NCBI GenBank assembly: GCA_963788145.1
Contig: CAWBFQ010000007.1
Span: 186,001-250,000, forward strand
From: UTCFX2 sp963788145
Lineage (GTDB): Bacteria; Chloroflexota; Anaerolineae; Anaerolineales; UBA4823
DNA length: 64,000 nucleotides
Direction: 5' to 3'
Positions 18,612 through 27,586 of this stretch are shown here, one piece after another (position 1 is the first letter of the stretch; the number at the start of each line of letters is the position of its first letter). A program made the position numbers and the translations under genes. The notes under the pieces were generated by a model. The model was given only the letters and a program-made list of their open reading frames with translations. It ran no database searches and was not told the DNA's origin.

Positions 18612-18646
18612 GCATGTTGACAGCAGCACAGCTGCTGTCAACATGC
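18612..18646 (+). repeat. 16-bp perfect hairpin after the CUT1 binding-protein gene
   Basis: GCATGTTGACAGCAGC (18612-18627), loop ACA, and its exact complement (18631-18646). No T-run follows. In ABC operons such structures stabilise or terminate the message after the binding-protein gene, so that it is made in excess over the permeases. Confidence 0.75.
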
Positions 18647-18670
18647 CTTTGAAGTTATTATTAAGGCTGT

Positions 18671-19618
18671 GTGCAAATGACAAGATTGTTATTAATTTAT
18701 AAGCGCATGCAAAGCGCTATTGAACGTATTTGGACATACCTGGCTGAGCGTAAAGCTCCCTGGTTTTTTGTTGGCCCGCCGATTCTGATTCTGCTAGTGC
18801 TGATCATCTATCCAACGATATACCTCTACCGGTTGGCGCTTTCGCGCTACGATATGGCTTTCATGATGGACCCAGAATTCATCGGCTTGCGCAATTTTGT
18901 CAAGATGTTCTCCGATGCATCCTTCCTGACTGCAGTGAAGAACACATTCTATCTATCGCTGGGAGCGGTGATTATTGAGTTCATGCTCGGTCTGGGGTTA
19001 GCATTGTTGCTATATGAACCGCTGCGTGGCTCGTTCTTGGTCAAGCCGATCATCATCATTCCTATGATGATTCCCCCGGTGGTTGTGGGTTTGAATTTTC
19101 GCCTGATCCTGGATGCTTTTGGCCCGCTCAATGGATTGCTGCAATTACTACACCTGCCAGTTATTGACTGGTTAGGAGTACCTTTCAATGCGCGAATGTC
19201 TGTGATTATGACAGATGTCTGGCAGTGGAGTCCATTCATATTCATTATCATACTGGCAGCGCTGAATGCCATACCCACCCAATTGTTGGATGCTGCCCGG
19301 GTGGATGGCGCGTCCGCTTGGCAGCTCATGCGACATGTGATCTGGCCGATGATTATCCCTTCGGTTTCTGTGGCGCTCACGTTCCGGTTTGTGGATGCGC
19401 TCAAATTGTTCGATATCATTTATATGCTGACATCCGGCGGGCCAGCAGATGCTACCGAAGTAATCTCTCTGTATGTCTACCGCACTGCCTTTCGTTTTGG
19501 TCAGCTAGGCTATGCTTCGGCAATGGGCGTGGTCTTGATGTTGTTCAGTATTGTGGTTGTGTGGGGCATCCTCCGGGTTATGAATCTGGAAAAGCGCCTG
19601 GAATGGGGTGAAAAATGA
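18671..19618 (+). CDS. sugar ABC transporter permease, MalF/UgpA type
   Basis: 315 residues (or 313 from the ATG at 18677; the site AAGG sits four bases before the GTG and ten before the ATG). Six membrane helices, with the cytoplasmic EAA loop DAARVDGASAWQLMRHVIWP that docks the ATPase. N-terminal APWFFVGPPILILLVLIIYP is typical of the MalF/UgpA class. It pairs with the next permease, whose ATG overlaps this stop (ATGA). Confidence 0.93.
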   Translation: MQMTRLLLIYKRMQSAIERIWTYLAERKAPWFFVGPPILILLVLIIYPTIYLYRLALSRYDMAFMMDPEFIGLRNFVKMFSDASFLTAVKNTFYLSLGAVIIEFMLGLGLALLLYEPLRGSFLVKPIIIIPMMIPPVVVGLNFRLILDAFGPLNGLLQLLHLPVIDWLGVPFNARMSVIMTDVWQWSPFIFIIILAALNAIPTQLLDAARVDGASAWQLMRHVIWPMIIPSVSVALTFRFVDALKLFDIIYMLTSGGPADATEVISLYVYRTAFRFGQLGYASAMGVVLMLFSIVVVWGILRVMNLEKRLEWGEK

Positions 19619-20514
19619 ACATCAATACCCGTGGCAAAATTATTCGAATCCTGACAACTTCCCTGCGCTATGTATTACTGGCTTTGGCGATGTTGTTTTT
19701 CCTTTTCCCGATCTATTGGCTGTTTATTACGGCTTTCAAATTTCCGGGCGATGTGACCTCCAGTCCAGTGGTCTGGTTTCCTACTCGCACAACGGTGGAT
19801 AACTTTCGTCTATTATTTGGTTACGCCGGACCGGTATGGAACACCGCAGAGTATGCAGGTCGCTCGTTCTACCAGTCTGTCTCACCTTACTTGTTGAACA
19901 GCTTGGTGGTGGGGGTGGTTTCAAGCCTTCTAGGAATTCTGCTGGGCGCCTCGCTGGCTTATGGGATTGTTCGCTTCCACGTGGGCCGTAGTCGGTTGTA
20001 TTCGTGGATACTCAGTCTTCGTATGGTTCATCCTGTGGTGATCGCTATCCCGCTTTTTCTCGTGTTTCGCACCGTCCACCTGGTGGATTCATGGATGGGA
20101 TTATCGATTGCTCACCTATTGGTATCTCTTCCTTTTGCGGCCTTGCTGCTAGTTGGTTTTTTCAGCGATGTTCCAAACGATTTGGTTGACGCAGCGCGAT
20201 TAGAAGGTCTGACTCATATTGGAGCCTTTTTTAGAATTGCTCTACCACTTGTAGCCCCCGGTTTGGTAGCAGTCTTTGTGATCTCATTCCTCAACTCCTG
20301 GAATGAACTGCTTATTGCCAATGCCCTGACGAATTCGGCTCGTTCGCAGACCTTCCCGGTTTTTACCACCAGTTTTATCCAGGTAGAGCGCGGCACTTCC
20401 TGGGGGATTGCCGCTGCTGGTGGGGTCATAGGCATGTTGCCGATGTTGCTCTCTATTTTCTATATCCAGCGTTACTTGGTACGCGGTCTGACGATGGGAG
20501 CGGTAACAGATTAG
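19615..20514 (+). CDS. sugar ABC transporter permease, MalG/UgpE type
   Basis: 299 residues, six membrane helices. FLFPIYWLFITAFKFPGDV at the N-terminus and the EAA loop DAARLEGLTHIGAFFRIALP mark it as the MalG/UgpE partner of the preceding permease. The start codon overlaps the upstream stop by ATGA, implying translational coupling. The URO-D gene follows after two bases. Confidence 0.93.
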   Translation: MNINTRGKIIRILTTSLRYVLLALAMLFFLFPIYWLFITAFKFPGDVTSSPVVWFPTRTTVDNFRLLFGYAGPVWNTAEYAGRSFYQSVSPYLLNSLVVGVVSSLLGILLGASLAYGIVRFHVGRSRLYSWILSLRMVHPVVIAIPLFLVFRTVHLVDSWMGLSIAHLLVSLPFAALLLVGFFSDVPNDLVDAARLEGLTHIGAFFRIALPLVAPGLVAVFVISFLNSWNELLIANALTNSARSQTFPVFTTSFIQVERGTSWGIAAAGGVIGMLPMLLSIFYIQRYLVRGLTMGAVTD

Positions 20515-20516
20515 CC

Positions 20517-21569
20517 ATGGAATCTACCGAACGGGTTCGCTGTGTGTTGCGTGGTGATATCCCTGATCGCCCGCCGTTATACGATCTGCTGCGAAACGAT
20601 GAGGCTATCGAGTTTTATGCAGGGAAGCAGATAAGTGATGCAAACCGCGACGCTGTTGTTTTATCCGCCATTGGAGAGGCGTTAGATGCCACAAAGCAGT
20701 TCATCCGCTTCCCTGAAACACCAAGGGTAGAAGTGCTCCCCGATGGGCGCATCCGCTCCCATCAGCGATGGACCTATTGGGATGAGCCCCTGCCATTTAA
20801 TAATTCTGATGAAGTGGCTTCCTATTTGCGTAATATCCTTGATGATCCAGAAGCCTTTTTCGGCGACCCAGTGGAATATGCGCGCCAGGGGGAAGTCGAT
20901 TATCAGCGTAAGTGTCTTGGCACGGGTGGTGCACTGCTTCTGGAGATTGGAGCAACCGAGGGTTTCCACAATTTCTATGAGTTGATTGGTCTGGAGATGT
21001 TGTCCTATCTAGCGGTAGATTACCCTGATTTGTTAGGCCAGTATCTGGATCTGCATGTAGAGAGATCGGAACGTTGGATTAACTCATTAGTGAACACTGA
21101 TCAGATTCCCGCAGTGTTCTACGGAGTTGATTTGGCCTACAAGAGTGGCCCTCTCTTCTCTCCCACGTTTTTGCGTCGGGTGGTCTTTCCGCGCATTGAG
21201 CGATTAATAACCGTCTATCATCAGCGCGGAATTCCGGTGGTGTTTCACTCCGACGGGAACCTATGGCGCATCATCGACGACCTGATTGCTCTGGGTATTG
21301 ATGGCTTGAACCCGATCGAAGTATTGGCGGGTATGGATCCAACCGAGTTGCGTCGACGCTATCCACGCTTAGTATTGGTTGGTGGGATTGACTGCTCTCA
21401 GCTTTTGCCTTTTGCAACGCCTCAGGAAGTCGCCAGTGTGGTGAACCGCACGATCGAGGCAGTTGGGCCTGGTTATATGGTGGGTTCCTCAACCGAGATC
21501 CATTCTGCTATCCCATTAGACAATATTCGTGCTATGGTTGACACGGCACGAGAATACTACTATGATTAA
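20517..21569 (+). CDS. uroporphyrinogen decarboxylase-fold protein (paralog 1)
   Basis: 350 residues of the URO-D/methyltransferase TIM-barrel family (PF01208), lacking the N-terminal arginine loop of true UroD. In corrinoid methyltransferases (MtaA, MtbA) zinc is held by H-x-C plus a later Cys. Here the first motif is FHSDGN (~residue 243, Asp in place of Cys), followed by GGIDCSQLL. A heme role is unlikely, since the gene is fused into a sugar-transport operon (two bases after the permease). Similar genes next to sugar importers are common in Anaerolineae and Thermotogae, but their reaction is unknown. One of four paralogs in this island. Confidence 0.85.
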   Translation: MESTERVRCVLRGDIPDRPPLYDLLRNDEAIEFYAGKQISDANRDAVVLSAIGEALDATKQFIRFPETPRVEVLPDGRIRSHQRWTYWDEPLPFNNSDEVASYLRNILDDPEAFFGDPVEYARQGEVDYQRKCLGTGGALLLEIGATEGFHNFYELIGLEMLSYLAVDYPDLLGQYLDLHVERSERWINSLVNTDQIPAVFYGVDLAYKSGPLFSPTFLRRVVFPRIERLITVYHQRGIPVVFHSDGNLWRIIDDLIALGIDGLNPIEVLAGMDPTELRRRYPRLVLVGGIDCSQLLPFATPQEVASVVNRTIEAVGPGYMVGSSTEIHSAIPLDNIRAMVDTAREYYYD

Positions 21570-21944
21570 ATAGGCAATACTTCAGCGTCCATCACACATT
21601 CACGAGCACTCCTCATGAATTCCTGTGATAGTTTGCTGGTGCCTCTTGCCCGTTGTGTAGCGGATCTTTTTCCGTTTGACCTGAGGAGCATCTAGACAGC
21701 CAACAAGAATCGCTTTGAATCTAAATCAGACTTGCAATTTGTGCAGAAAGGAGAATAATCCCGGAAAAGGAGAAATGGCTTCTAAGATAGTATGCCAGAG
21801 TGACACGTTTTTGCACCACACACATTCCCGGAATATGGGTTTCCGAATCCGAAACCTGACGAAACCACTTTCGCCGCTTTTCGGTACCGGTTAAAAGTCC
21901 CGGTTTTCGGCCTAATAATGAGAATACAACCCAGGAGAAGAATA
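21570..21944 (+). other. 375-bp intergenic region before the second ABC importer
   Basis: No coding frame is convincing. It holds a short inverted repeat, CGGA-loop-TCCG followed by TTT near 21663-21678 (weak terminator candidate), a 19-bp palindrome at 21838-21856, and a stretch near 21870-21910 with repeated CGG/CCGGTT words. I could not pick a clear promoter. The ribosome site AGGAGAAG lies just before the ATG at 21945. Confidence 0.4.
21838..21856. promoter_or_regulatory. 19-bp palindrome, candidate operator of the second importer
   Basis: GGTTTCCGAATCCGAAACC is symmetric except for one mismatched pair (positions 7 and 13). It lies 88 bp before the binding-protein start. It differs from the LacI-type operators at 13793, so a different regulator would be implied. 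Confidence 0.4.
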
Positions 21945-24017
21945 ATGTTCGCAAATAAGTTCTTACGTGCAAATGCATTGCTGGGATTGCTGCTGGCGCT
22001 TTCGCTTGTATTGGGCGCCTGCCAGCCACCAGCGCCCACTGCCGCACCCGCAGAGCCCACTGCTGTAGTAGTAGCTACCGAGGCGCCCAAGGTGGAGCCG
22101 ACTGCGGTTCCTCCCACAGCAGCCCCTAAAGAAGAACCCGTTGTTGCTCCCACTACCCCGCCTGAACCTGAGAAACCAAAATATAATGAAGCGCCTATGT
22201 TGAAAGAAATGGTTGACAAAGGCGAGCTGCCTGCGGTCGAAGAGCGTCTACCTGAGGTTCCGTTGGTCATCCCGGTAGTAGATAGCGTTGGCCAGTATGG
22301 CGGCGTATGGCGCCGTGGATTCCTTGGACCATCCGACTATAACAACTATGTCCGTGTGGTCTATGATGGATTGGTGCGCTTCTCGCCCGATGGCAGCAAA
22401 GTTGAGCCCCGCCTGATCGAATCATGGGAGTCATCCGCTGACTACAAGGTCTGGACCATCCATATGCGCTCTGGCGCGAAATGGTCGGATGGGCAGCCTT
22501 TCACCGCTGATGACATCATGTTCTGGTACGAAGATGTGTTGCTCAATACCGACCTGACACCCAGCTTGCCTGGCTGGATGAAGAATGGCGACGGGTCGGC
22601 TGCTGTGGTCGCAAAGGTCGATGACTATACCGTCACATGGACCTATGCCGAAGCAAATACCACTCTGATGATGGAATTGGCTAACAAAGATGGCGGCGAC
22701 AAGTCCTATGCTGTGTTCTTGCCGGCCCACTACCTCAAGCAATTCCACGCCAAATATGCCGACGAAGCAGAATTGAACAAGATGGTCGCTGAGGCCGAAT
22801 TCAAGACCTGGGGTGAACTTTTTGCCACCAGGAAGAACCCCGCCGAGAACCCGGATCGCCCGGTGATGGCTGCCTGGCAGCCTGCTACACGGGTCAGTGA
22901 TGATATCCTGGTGCTCAAACGCAATCCCTACTTTGTCGGTGTGGATTCCGAAGGCAACCAACTGCCCTACATTGATGAAATCCAGTTCAAGTTCTTCCAG
23001 GATAGCCAGGCGCTGAATCTGGCTGCCATTGCTGGCGATCTGGACATGCAAGAACGCCATATCATCATGGGCAACTACCCGGTCTTCAAAGAGAATGAGC
23101 TGGCTGGTAAATATCGCGTGATCACCTGGCCGACCTTCGGTGGATCCGACGCGATTATCATGTTCAACCAGACCTACGACAAAGACCCGGTTGTAGCCGA
23201 ACTGCTGCAGACGCGTGATTTCCGCATCGCGATGTCCTATGCTATCGATCGCGAGCAGATCAAAGAATCGGTGTTCCTGGGTTTGGGAGAAGCTCGCCAG
23301 CCCGTCCCGGCGCCCTGGCATCCCTACTATCCAGGTGATGAATACGCTCAGAAATACACTGAATTCGATCAGGCAAAAGCGAATGAGTTACTGGATGGGA
23401 TCGGGTTAACCGAACGCGACGCCGATGGCTTCCGCCTGAACAAGGATGGCAAGCCGTTCAGCATCGAGCTTTCGGTTGTTCCGGCCTTCGCCAACTGGCC
23501 CGATGTAGCTCAACTAGTCGCTGCGAACTGGCAAGAAGTGGGTGTTCGCACGATCGTCCAGGTGCGCGAGCGCGCGGCGCACTTTGAAATGCGCGACGCT
23601 AACGAAATCGTCACCGAGATCTGGAACGAAGACACCACCGGCTTCCCCTTCACTGGCGCGCCGAAATTTGACCCGCGCAGCCAACCCGGGCTGGCCTTTG
23701 CGCCCTTGATGCGCCAATGGCTGCAGACGGATGGAAAAGAAGGCGTCGAACCTACCCCTGAGATCAAGAGGATCGTCGAAATCATCGATATGGGCAAGCG
23801 GGTCGGCATCGAAGATCAGATCAAATTGGCTCATGAGCTGTTTGCCCTCTGGGTGGATCAATGCTATGAGATCGGGACTGTTGGTCTCACTCCGCTGGTT
23901 CAAGGCGTGGTTGTGATTAATAACAGCCTGAAAAACGTCCCCACATCCCTGGGTAATGATTGGCCTCTGCGCACACCTGGCAATGCCAATCCGGAACAGT
24001 TCTACTTCGAACAGTAA
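21945..24017 (+). CDS. ABC transporter substrate-binding lipoprotein, family 5 (peptide/oligosaccharide type)
   Basis: 690 residues from the ATG at 21945 (AGGAG seven bases upstream; an in-frame ATG at 21918 lacks one). Signal peptide with lipobox LVLGAC, then a Pro/Thr/Ala/Glu-rich linker, then the SBP_bac_5 fold (GVWRRGFLGPSDYNN, WTIHMRSGAKWSDGQPFTAD, DFRIAMSYAIDREQIKESV). Family-5 importers carry peptides, nickel or, in many Chloroflexota and Thermotogae, oligosaccharides. The sulfatase, nagAB and uronate genes downstream favour an acidic oligosaccharide. A perfect hairpin follows the gene. Confidence 0.93.
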   Translation: MFANKFLRANALLGLLLALSLVLGACQPPAPTAAPAEPTAVVVATEAPKVEPTAVPPTAAPKEEPVVAPTTPPEPEKPKYNEAPMLKEMVDKGELPAVEERLPEVPLVIPVVDSVGQYGGVWRRGFLGPSDYNNYVRVVYDGLVRFSPDGSKVEPRLIESWESSADYKVWTIHMRSGAKWSDGQPFTADDIMFWYEDVLLNTDLTPSLPGWMKNGDGSAAVVAKVDDYTVTWTYAEANTTLMMELANKDGGDKSYAVFLPAHYLKQFHAKYADEAELNKMVAEAEFKTWGELFATRKNPAENPDRPVMAAWQPATRVSDDILVLKRNPYFVGVDSEGNQLPYIDEIQFKFFQDSQALNLAAIAGDLDMQERHIIMGNYPVFKENELAGKYRVITWPTFGGSDAIIMFNQTYDKDPVVAELLQTRDFRIAMSYAIDREQIKESVFLGLGEARQPVPAPWHPYYPGDEYAQKYTEFDQAKANELLDGIGLTERDADGFRLNKDGKPFSIELSVVPAFANWPDVAQLVAANWQEVGVRTIVQVRERAAHFEMRDANEIVTEIWNEDTTGFPFTGAPKFDPRSQPGLAFAPLMRQWLQTDGKEGVEPTPEIKRIVEIIDMGKRVGIEDQIKLAHELFALWVDQCYEIGTVGLTPLVQGVVVINNSLKNVPTSLGNDWPLRTPGNANPEQFYFEQ

Positions 24018-24031
24018 ACCCTGATTACCTT

Positions 24032-24066
24032 TTTCCTGCGAGCTGCATTGTGCAGCTCGCAGGAAA
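24032..24066 (+). repeat. 16-bp perfect hairpin after the family-5 binding-protein gene
   Basis: TTTCCTGCGAGCTGCA (24032-24047), loop TTG, exact complement at 24051-24066. Stem and loop lengths match the hairpin at 18612-18646, although the sequence differs. Likely role: mRNA stabilisation or partial termination before the permease genes. Confidence 0.75.
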
Positions 24067-24172
24067 TCATTACCACAATCAAATTCTGCGACGTTCTTAT
24101 CGCCGCAATATCTTCTCTCGCCGCGATGCTTTTCATCGCTTGCCGTTGCAAGAAAGGATAGGCCCGGATTCC

Positions 24173-25162
24173 ATGTTACGCTATATCCTTCAGCGCCTGC
24201 TTCTGATTCCAGTTCTCCTTTTTTTGTTCTCTGTTATTGTCTTCGCGCTGGTACAGGCCCCGCCGGGGGATTTTCTTACCAGCTATATCGCCACGCTGTC
24301 TGCTTCAGGCTCATCGCTCGAAAAAGAAGAGATTGAAATGCTAAAACAGCAGTATGGATTGGACCAGCCGGTCCATATCCAATACTTGAGATGGATGCAG
24401 AACTTGCTGCGAGGCAATCTGGGATTATCGCTCGAATATCAACGCCCGAATGCAGAATTGATCGGCGAGCGCCTGATGTTGACCTTGCTTTTGGCCATTT
24501 TAGCCTTCATTTTTACCTGGATTGTAGCCATCCCAATAGGGATCTATTCTGCGACGCATCGTAATTCTTTGTTAGATTACCTGGTTACGGTGATGAATTA
24601 TATCGGCGTCGCGATACCTAACTTCATGCTGGCCCTTATTTTGATGTGGTTGGTCTATTCGTATTTTGATTTCAGCATCACTGGCTTATTCTCACGTGAT
24701 TTTGAACAGGCGCCATGGAGCATCGCAAAAGCGATCGATCTGCTCAAGCACATCTGGCTGCCGATGATTATCATCGGGATCGCCGGCACGGCGCGTCTGA
24801 CCCGCATCATGCGGGCCAATCTTCTGGATGAACTGAACAAGCCGTATATGATCTCTGGACGGGCGCGTGGTCTCTCGGAGTGGCGTTTGGTGATGAAATA
24901 CCCTGTTCGCCTGGCGATTAATCCCCTGGCCAGCACCATCGGCTGGTATTTGCCGGAACTCTTCTCGGGCAGCCTGATCGTCGCCACGGTGATGAACCTG
25001 CAGAATATTGGACCACTCTTGTTGCGATCCCTGATTAGCCAGGATATGTATCTGGCTGGTGGGATTCTGATGATCTACTGTTTTCTGGCAATTATCGGCA
25101 CCCTGATTTCTGACATCCTCCTGGTTTGGCTGGATCCGCGGATCCGGATGGAAAAGAGCTGA
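24173..25162 (+). CDS. ABC transporter permease, DppB/OppB type
   Basis: 329 residues from the ATG at 24173; the open frame runs further upstream but has no family similarity there and would cross the hairpin. N-terminus MLRYILQRLLLIPVLLFLFS is typical of DppB. Six membrane helices; the EAA-like loop is LDELNKPYMISGRARGLSEW. Works with the next permease and two ATPases. The ribosome site is poor (AAAGGAT about 16 bases away). Confidence 0.92.
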   Translation: MLRYILQRLLLIPVLLFLFSVIVFALVQAPPGDFLTSYIATLSASGSSLEKEEIEMLKQQYGLDQPVHIQYLRWMQNLLRGNLGLSLEYQRPNAELIGERLMLTLLLAILAFIFTWIVAIPIGIYSATHRNSLLDYLVTVMNYIGVAIPNFMLALILMWLVYSYFDFSITGLFSRDFEQAPWSIAKAIDLLKHIWLPMIIIGIAGTARLTRIMRANLLDELNKPYMISGRARGLSEWRLVMKYPVRLAINPLASTIGWYLPELFSGSLIVATVMNLQNIGPLLLRSLISQDMYLAGGILMIYCFLAIIGTLISDILLVWLDPRIRMEKS

Positions 25163-25164
25163 AC

Positions 25165-26403
25165 ATGAATGGCGATACAAAACATCGCAGCGATCCAGAA
25201 GATCGCAACGACGCAATACAATCAGATAGCGTTGAGGATTTGGCGGAGCCTGTTTCGGAAATAGAGGATATGACCTTATCTGTTACCGAGGATCTGATCG
25301 GAGCCACTAAGGATGAAGAGCGTATTTCAGTCGCTTCGAACTGGACTTTGGTTTGGTGGCGCTTTCGCAAGAATAAGCTGGCGGTGGCTAGTACGGTGAT
25401 TCTATGCTTTTTTGCAATTGTTGTGCTTGCCCCCGACTTCTTTGCCACTCGCGACCCAGAGAAGACCGATGCCAAGCTGGCTTTTATCCCCATCCAATCC
25501 ATGCGCTGGATGGATGAAGGTCGTTTGAAACCGTGGTTGCCAGCTATGGTTGGCAAGCGCGATCCAGTTACCCTCAAGATGATCTGGACAGCAGACGAAA
25601 GTCAGAAAATATATTTAAGGTTTTTCGGCGCAGGGTATTCTTATAAACTTTTGGGCGTGTTTGAAACTGATCTTCACCTGGTCGCTACTGTGAATATGGA
25701 GGATGCCGATAAAATCCATTTGCTCGGCACCGACCGCCTTGGGCGTGACCAGTGGTCGCGCATGGCGTATGCAACACGCATCTCTATGACCATCGGGATG
25801 GTCTCGGTCTTTCTGAGTGTGGTGTTAGGTCTGCTGTTGGGCGGCATTTCCGGTTATTTTGGCGGTTTGCCGGATATGATCATCCAGCGCCTGATAGAAT
25901 TGCTGCAATCATTACCCACGATCCCGATCTGGCTGGCTCTGACTGCTGCCTTACCGCGCACCTGGTCGCCTGAAAAAGTGTTCTTCGCCATCACCATCAT
26001 CCTGGCGTTACGCGGTTGGACCACCCTGGGGCGCGAAGTACGCGGTCGTTTCCTTTCGTTGCGTGAGGAAGATTTCGTCCTGGCGGCAGAATTAGCTGGC
26101 TGCAGCCGCGCTCGCATCATCATGGTACATATGATCCCTACTTTCACCAGCCATATTATTGCTACCAGCACCCTGGCAATTCCCGTTATGATCGTTACTG
26201 AAACATCTTTGAGTTTCCTCGGTCTGGGGTTGCGGCCTCCAGCCATCAGTTGGGGCGTGATGCTTCAGGAAGCCCAGAATATCCAGACTCTTGCGCTTGC
26301 TCCTTGGCTGCTCATCCCCGGATTGGGCGTGATCATATCCGTGTTGGCTTTCAATCTGGTTGGCGACGGTCTGCGAGACGCCGCTGACCCATACAGTCAC
26401 TAA
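25165..26403 (+). CDS. ABC transporter permease, DppC/OppC type
   Basis: 412 residues from the ATG at 25165 (GGAAAAGAG upstream), two bases after the DppB stop. After a long polar N-terminus come helix 1 (AVASTVILCFFAIVVLAP), a large external loop, GTDRLGRDQWSRM, and the membrane core with the EAA loop LAAELAGCSRARIIMVHMIP. The N-terminal NGDTKHRSDPEDRND is encoded by one good and one degenerate copy of the dispersed 18-bp palindromic repeat, and it lies outside the conserved part. This suggests the N-terminus was extended by repeat insertion. Confidence 0.92.
   Translation: MNGDTKHRSDPEDRNDAIQSDSVEDLAEPVSEIEDMTLSVTEDLIGATKDEERISVASNWTLVWWRFRKNKLAVASTVILCFFAIVVLAPDFFATRDPEKTDAKLAFIPIQSMRWMDEGRLKPWLPAMVGKRDPVTLKMIWTADESQKIYLRFFGAGYSYKLLGVFETDLHLVATVNMEDADKIHLLGTDRLGRDQWSRMAYATRISMTIGMVSVFLSVVLGLLLGGISGYFGGLPDMIIQRLIELLQSLPTIPIWLALTAALPRTWSPEKVFFAITIILALRGWTTLGREVRGRFLSLREEDFVLAAELAGCSRARIIMVHMIPTFTSHIIATSTLAIPVMIVTETSLSFLGLGLRPPAISWGVMLQEAQNIQTLALAPWLLIPGLGVIISVLAFNLVGDGLRDAADPYSH
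25171..25206 (+). repeat. dispersed palindromic element, two adjacent copies in dppC-like gene
   Basis: GGCGATACAAAACATCGC (25171-25188) followed by the degenerate AGCGATCCAGAAGATCGC (25189-25206). Both keep the pairing ends GCGAT...ATCGC. They are read in frame as GDTKHR and SDPEDR. Confidence 0.6.
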
Positions 26404-26419
26404 TCGAGGGCCAAACCAG

Positions 26420-27586
26420 ATGTCAATTGAAACACCGATGGAAAAGAATAGCGATCCAAAACATCTCATCGAAATGCAATCCAGCATCCACTCGCCTGAG
26501 AATAATACGCAGGGCGATGTTTTATATCGTCAGCCGCTGCTCAGAGTTGAAGATTTAAAAGCTTATTTCTTCATGGATGAAGGTACTGTAAAAGCGGTCG
26601 ATGGCGTCAGTTTTGATGTGTATCCCGGCCAGGTTGTAGGGATAGTGGGTGAAAGTGGCTGTGGTAAAAGCGTCACAATGAAGGCGGTCCTGCAAATATT
26701 GGAACCTTCTGCAAAAATTGTCTCGGGCAAGGTTACGCTCCGCAGCCGGATTGATCCACTAGATCCCAATAGCCAGGATGAACTCATCGAGCTTACCAGC
26801 CTCCATCCGAACAGCAAACAAATTCGACGGATTCGGGGCGCAGAGATCGCCTTAATCCCCCAGGAGCCGATGGCGGCATTCAGTCCCGTGCACACAGTTG
26901 GGAATCAGATTATCGAAACGATTTTGCTGCACCAGGACGTCTCCAAGCAACAGGCTCGCCAAATCGCCCTGGATGTATTTCAAGCTGTGGGCATCTCAAT
27001 GCCGGAACAGCGGATCGATTCGTACTCGTGGGAACTCTCTGGCGGTTTGCGTCAGCGGGCGATTATTGCCATGGCGCTGAGTTGCAACCCGCGTTTACTG
27101 ATTGCAGATGAGCCGACTACCGCAATCGATGTGACGACCCAGGCCCAGATCCTGACACTGTTGCGCAACTTGCAAATGGAAAAGAATGTTTCAATTATCT
27201 TTATTACCCACGACCTGGGAGTAATTGCTCAGATGGCGGATTACGTTGTGGTGATGTACCTGGGGCAGGTAATGGAAGAGGGTCCGGTGACAGAAATTTT
27301 TGCAAACGCCCGCCACCCCTACACCCAGGCTTTATTACGATCTATCCCCAGTGTGCAATCTATGCCACGCGTCAAACTGCCAACAATTGCCGGTTCAATC
27401 GCCCACCCATTTAATCGGCCATCGGGTTGCCCATTTCATCCGCGCTGTAGCTATTTTATGCGCGGAAAATGCGAAATCAACCAACCCACATTAGTGCCCG
27501 TTGGGGAAAACCACTTTTCCAGTTGTTTCCTCTATGGAGAAGTCCCGCCAGAAAAAAACCTGGCTGAAATGGAGAAGCCAGCATGA
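26420..27586 (+). CDS. ABC transporter ATPase, DppD/OppD type
   Basis: 388 residues from the ATG at 26420, chosen because it lies just past the preceding stop; an ATG at 26360 would overlap the permease. Walker A GESGCGKSVT, Q-loop LIPQEP, signature LSGGLRQR, Walker B LLIADEPTT, and the C-terminal oligopeptide-transporter extension (HPYTQALLRSIP, CPFHPRCSYF). The variable N-terminus contains two degenerate copies of the dispersed palindromic element. Pairs with DppF, whose ATG overlaps this stop. Confidence 0.94.
   Translation: MSIETPMEKNSDPKHLIEMQSSIHSPENNTQGDVLYRQPLLRVEDLKAYFFMDEGTVKAVDGVSFDVYPGQVVGIVGESGCGKSVTMKAVLQILEPSAKIVSGKVTLRSRIDPLDPNSQDELIELTSLHPNSKQIRRIRGAEIALIPQEPMAAFSPVHTVGNQIIETILLHQDVSKQQARQIALDVFQAVGISMPEQRIDSYSWELSGGLRQRAIIAMALSCNPRLLIADEPTTAIDVTTQAQILTLLRNLQMEKNVSIIFITHDLGVIAQMADYVVVMYLGQVMEEGPVTEIFANARHPYTQALLRSIPSVQSMPRVKLPTIAGSIAHPFNRPSGCPFHPRCSYFMRGKCEINQPTLVPVGENHFSSCFLYGEVPPEKNLAEMEKPA
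26450..26471 (+). repeat. degenerate copy of the dispersed palindromic element
   Basis: AGCGATCCAAAACATCTCATCG, inside the N-terminal codons of the DppD-like gene (SDPKHLI). Ends match the element; the middle is altered. Confidence 0.35.
26514..26529 (-). repeat. reverse-orientation copy of the dispersed palindromic element
   Basis: GCGATGTTTTATATCG, the inverted orientation of the element, read in frame as part of GDVLYR in the DppD-like gene. Confidence 0.4.

Noticed and set aside
20517..21569. Heme biosynthesis gene hemE
   Set aside because: The N-terminal substrate-binding arginine motif of true UroD is missing, and the gene is embedded in a sugar transporter operon.
22431..23321. 296-codon antisense frame in the family-5 binding-protein gene
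   Set aside because: No recognisable domain; typical shadow of a GC-biased gene.
23960..24172. Upstream extension of the DppB-like permease
   Set aside because: It would overlap the binding-protein gene and cross the hairpin, and the family N-terminus starts at 24173.
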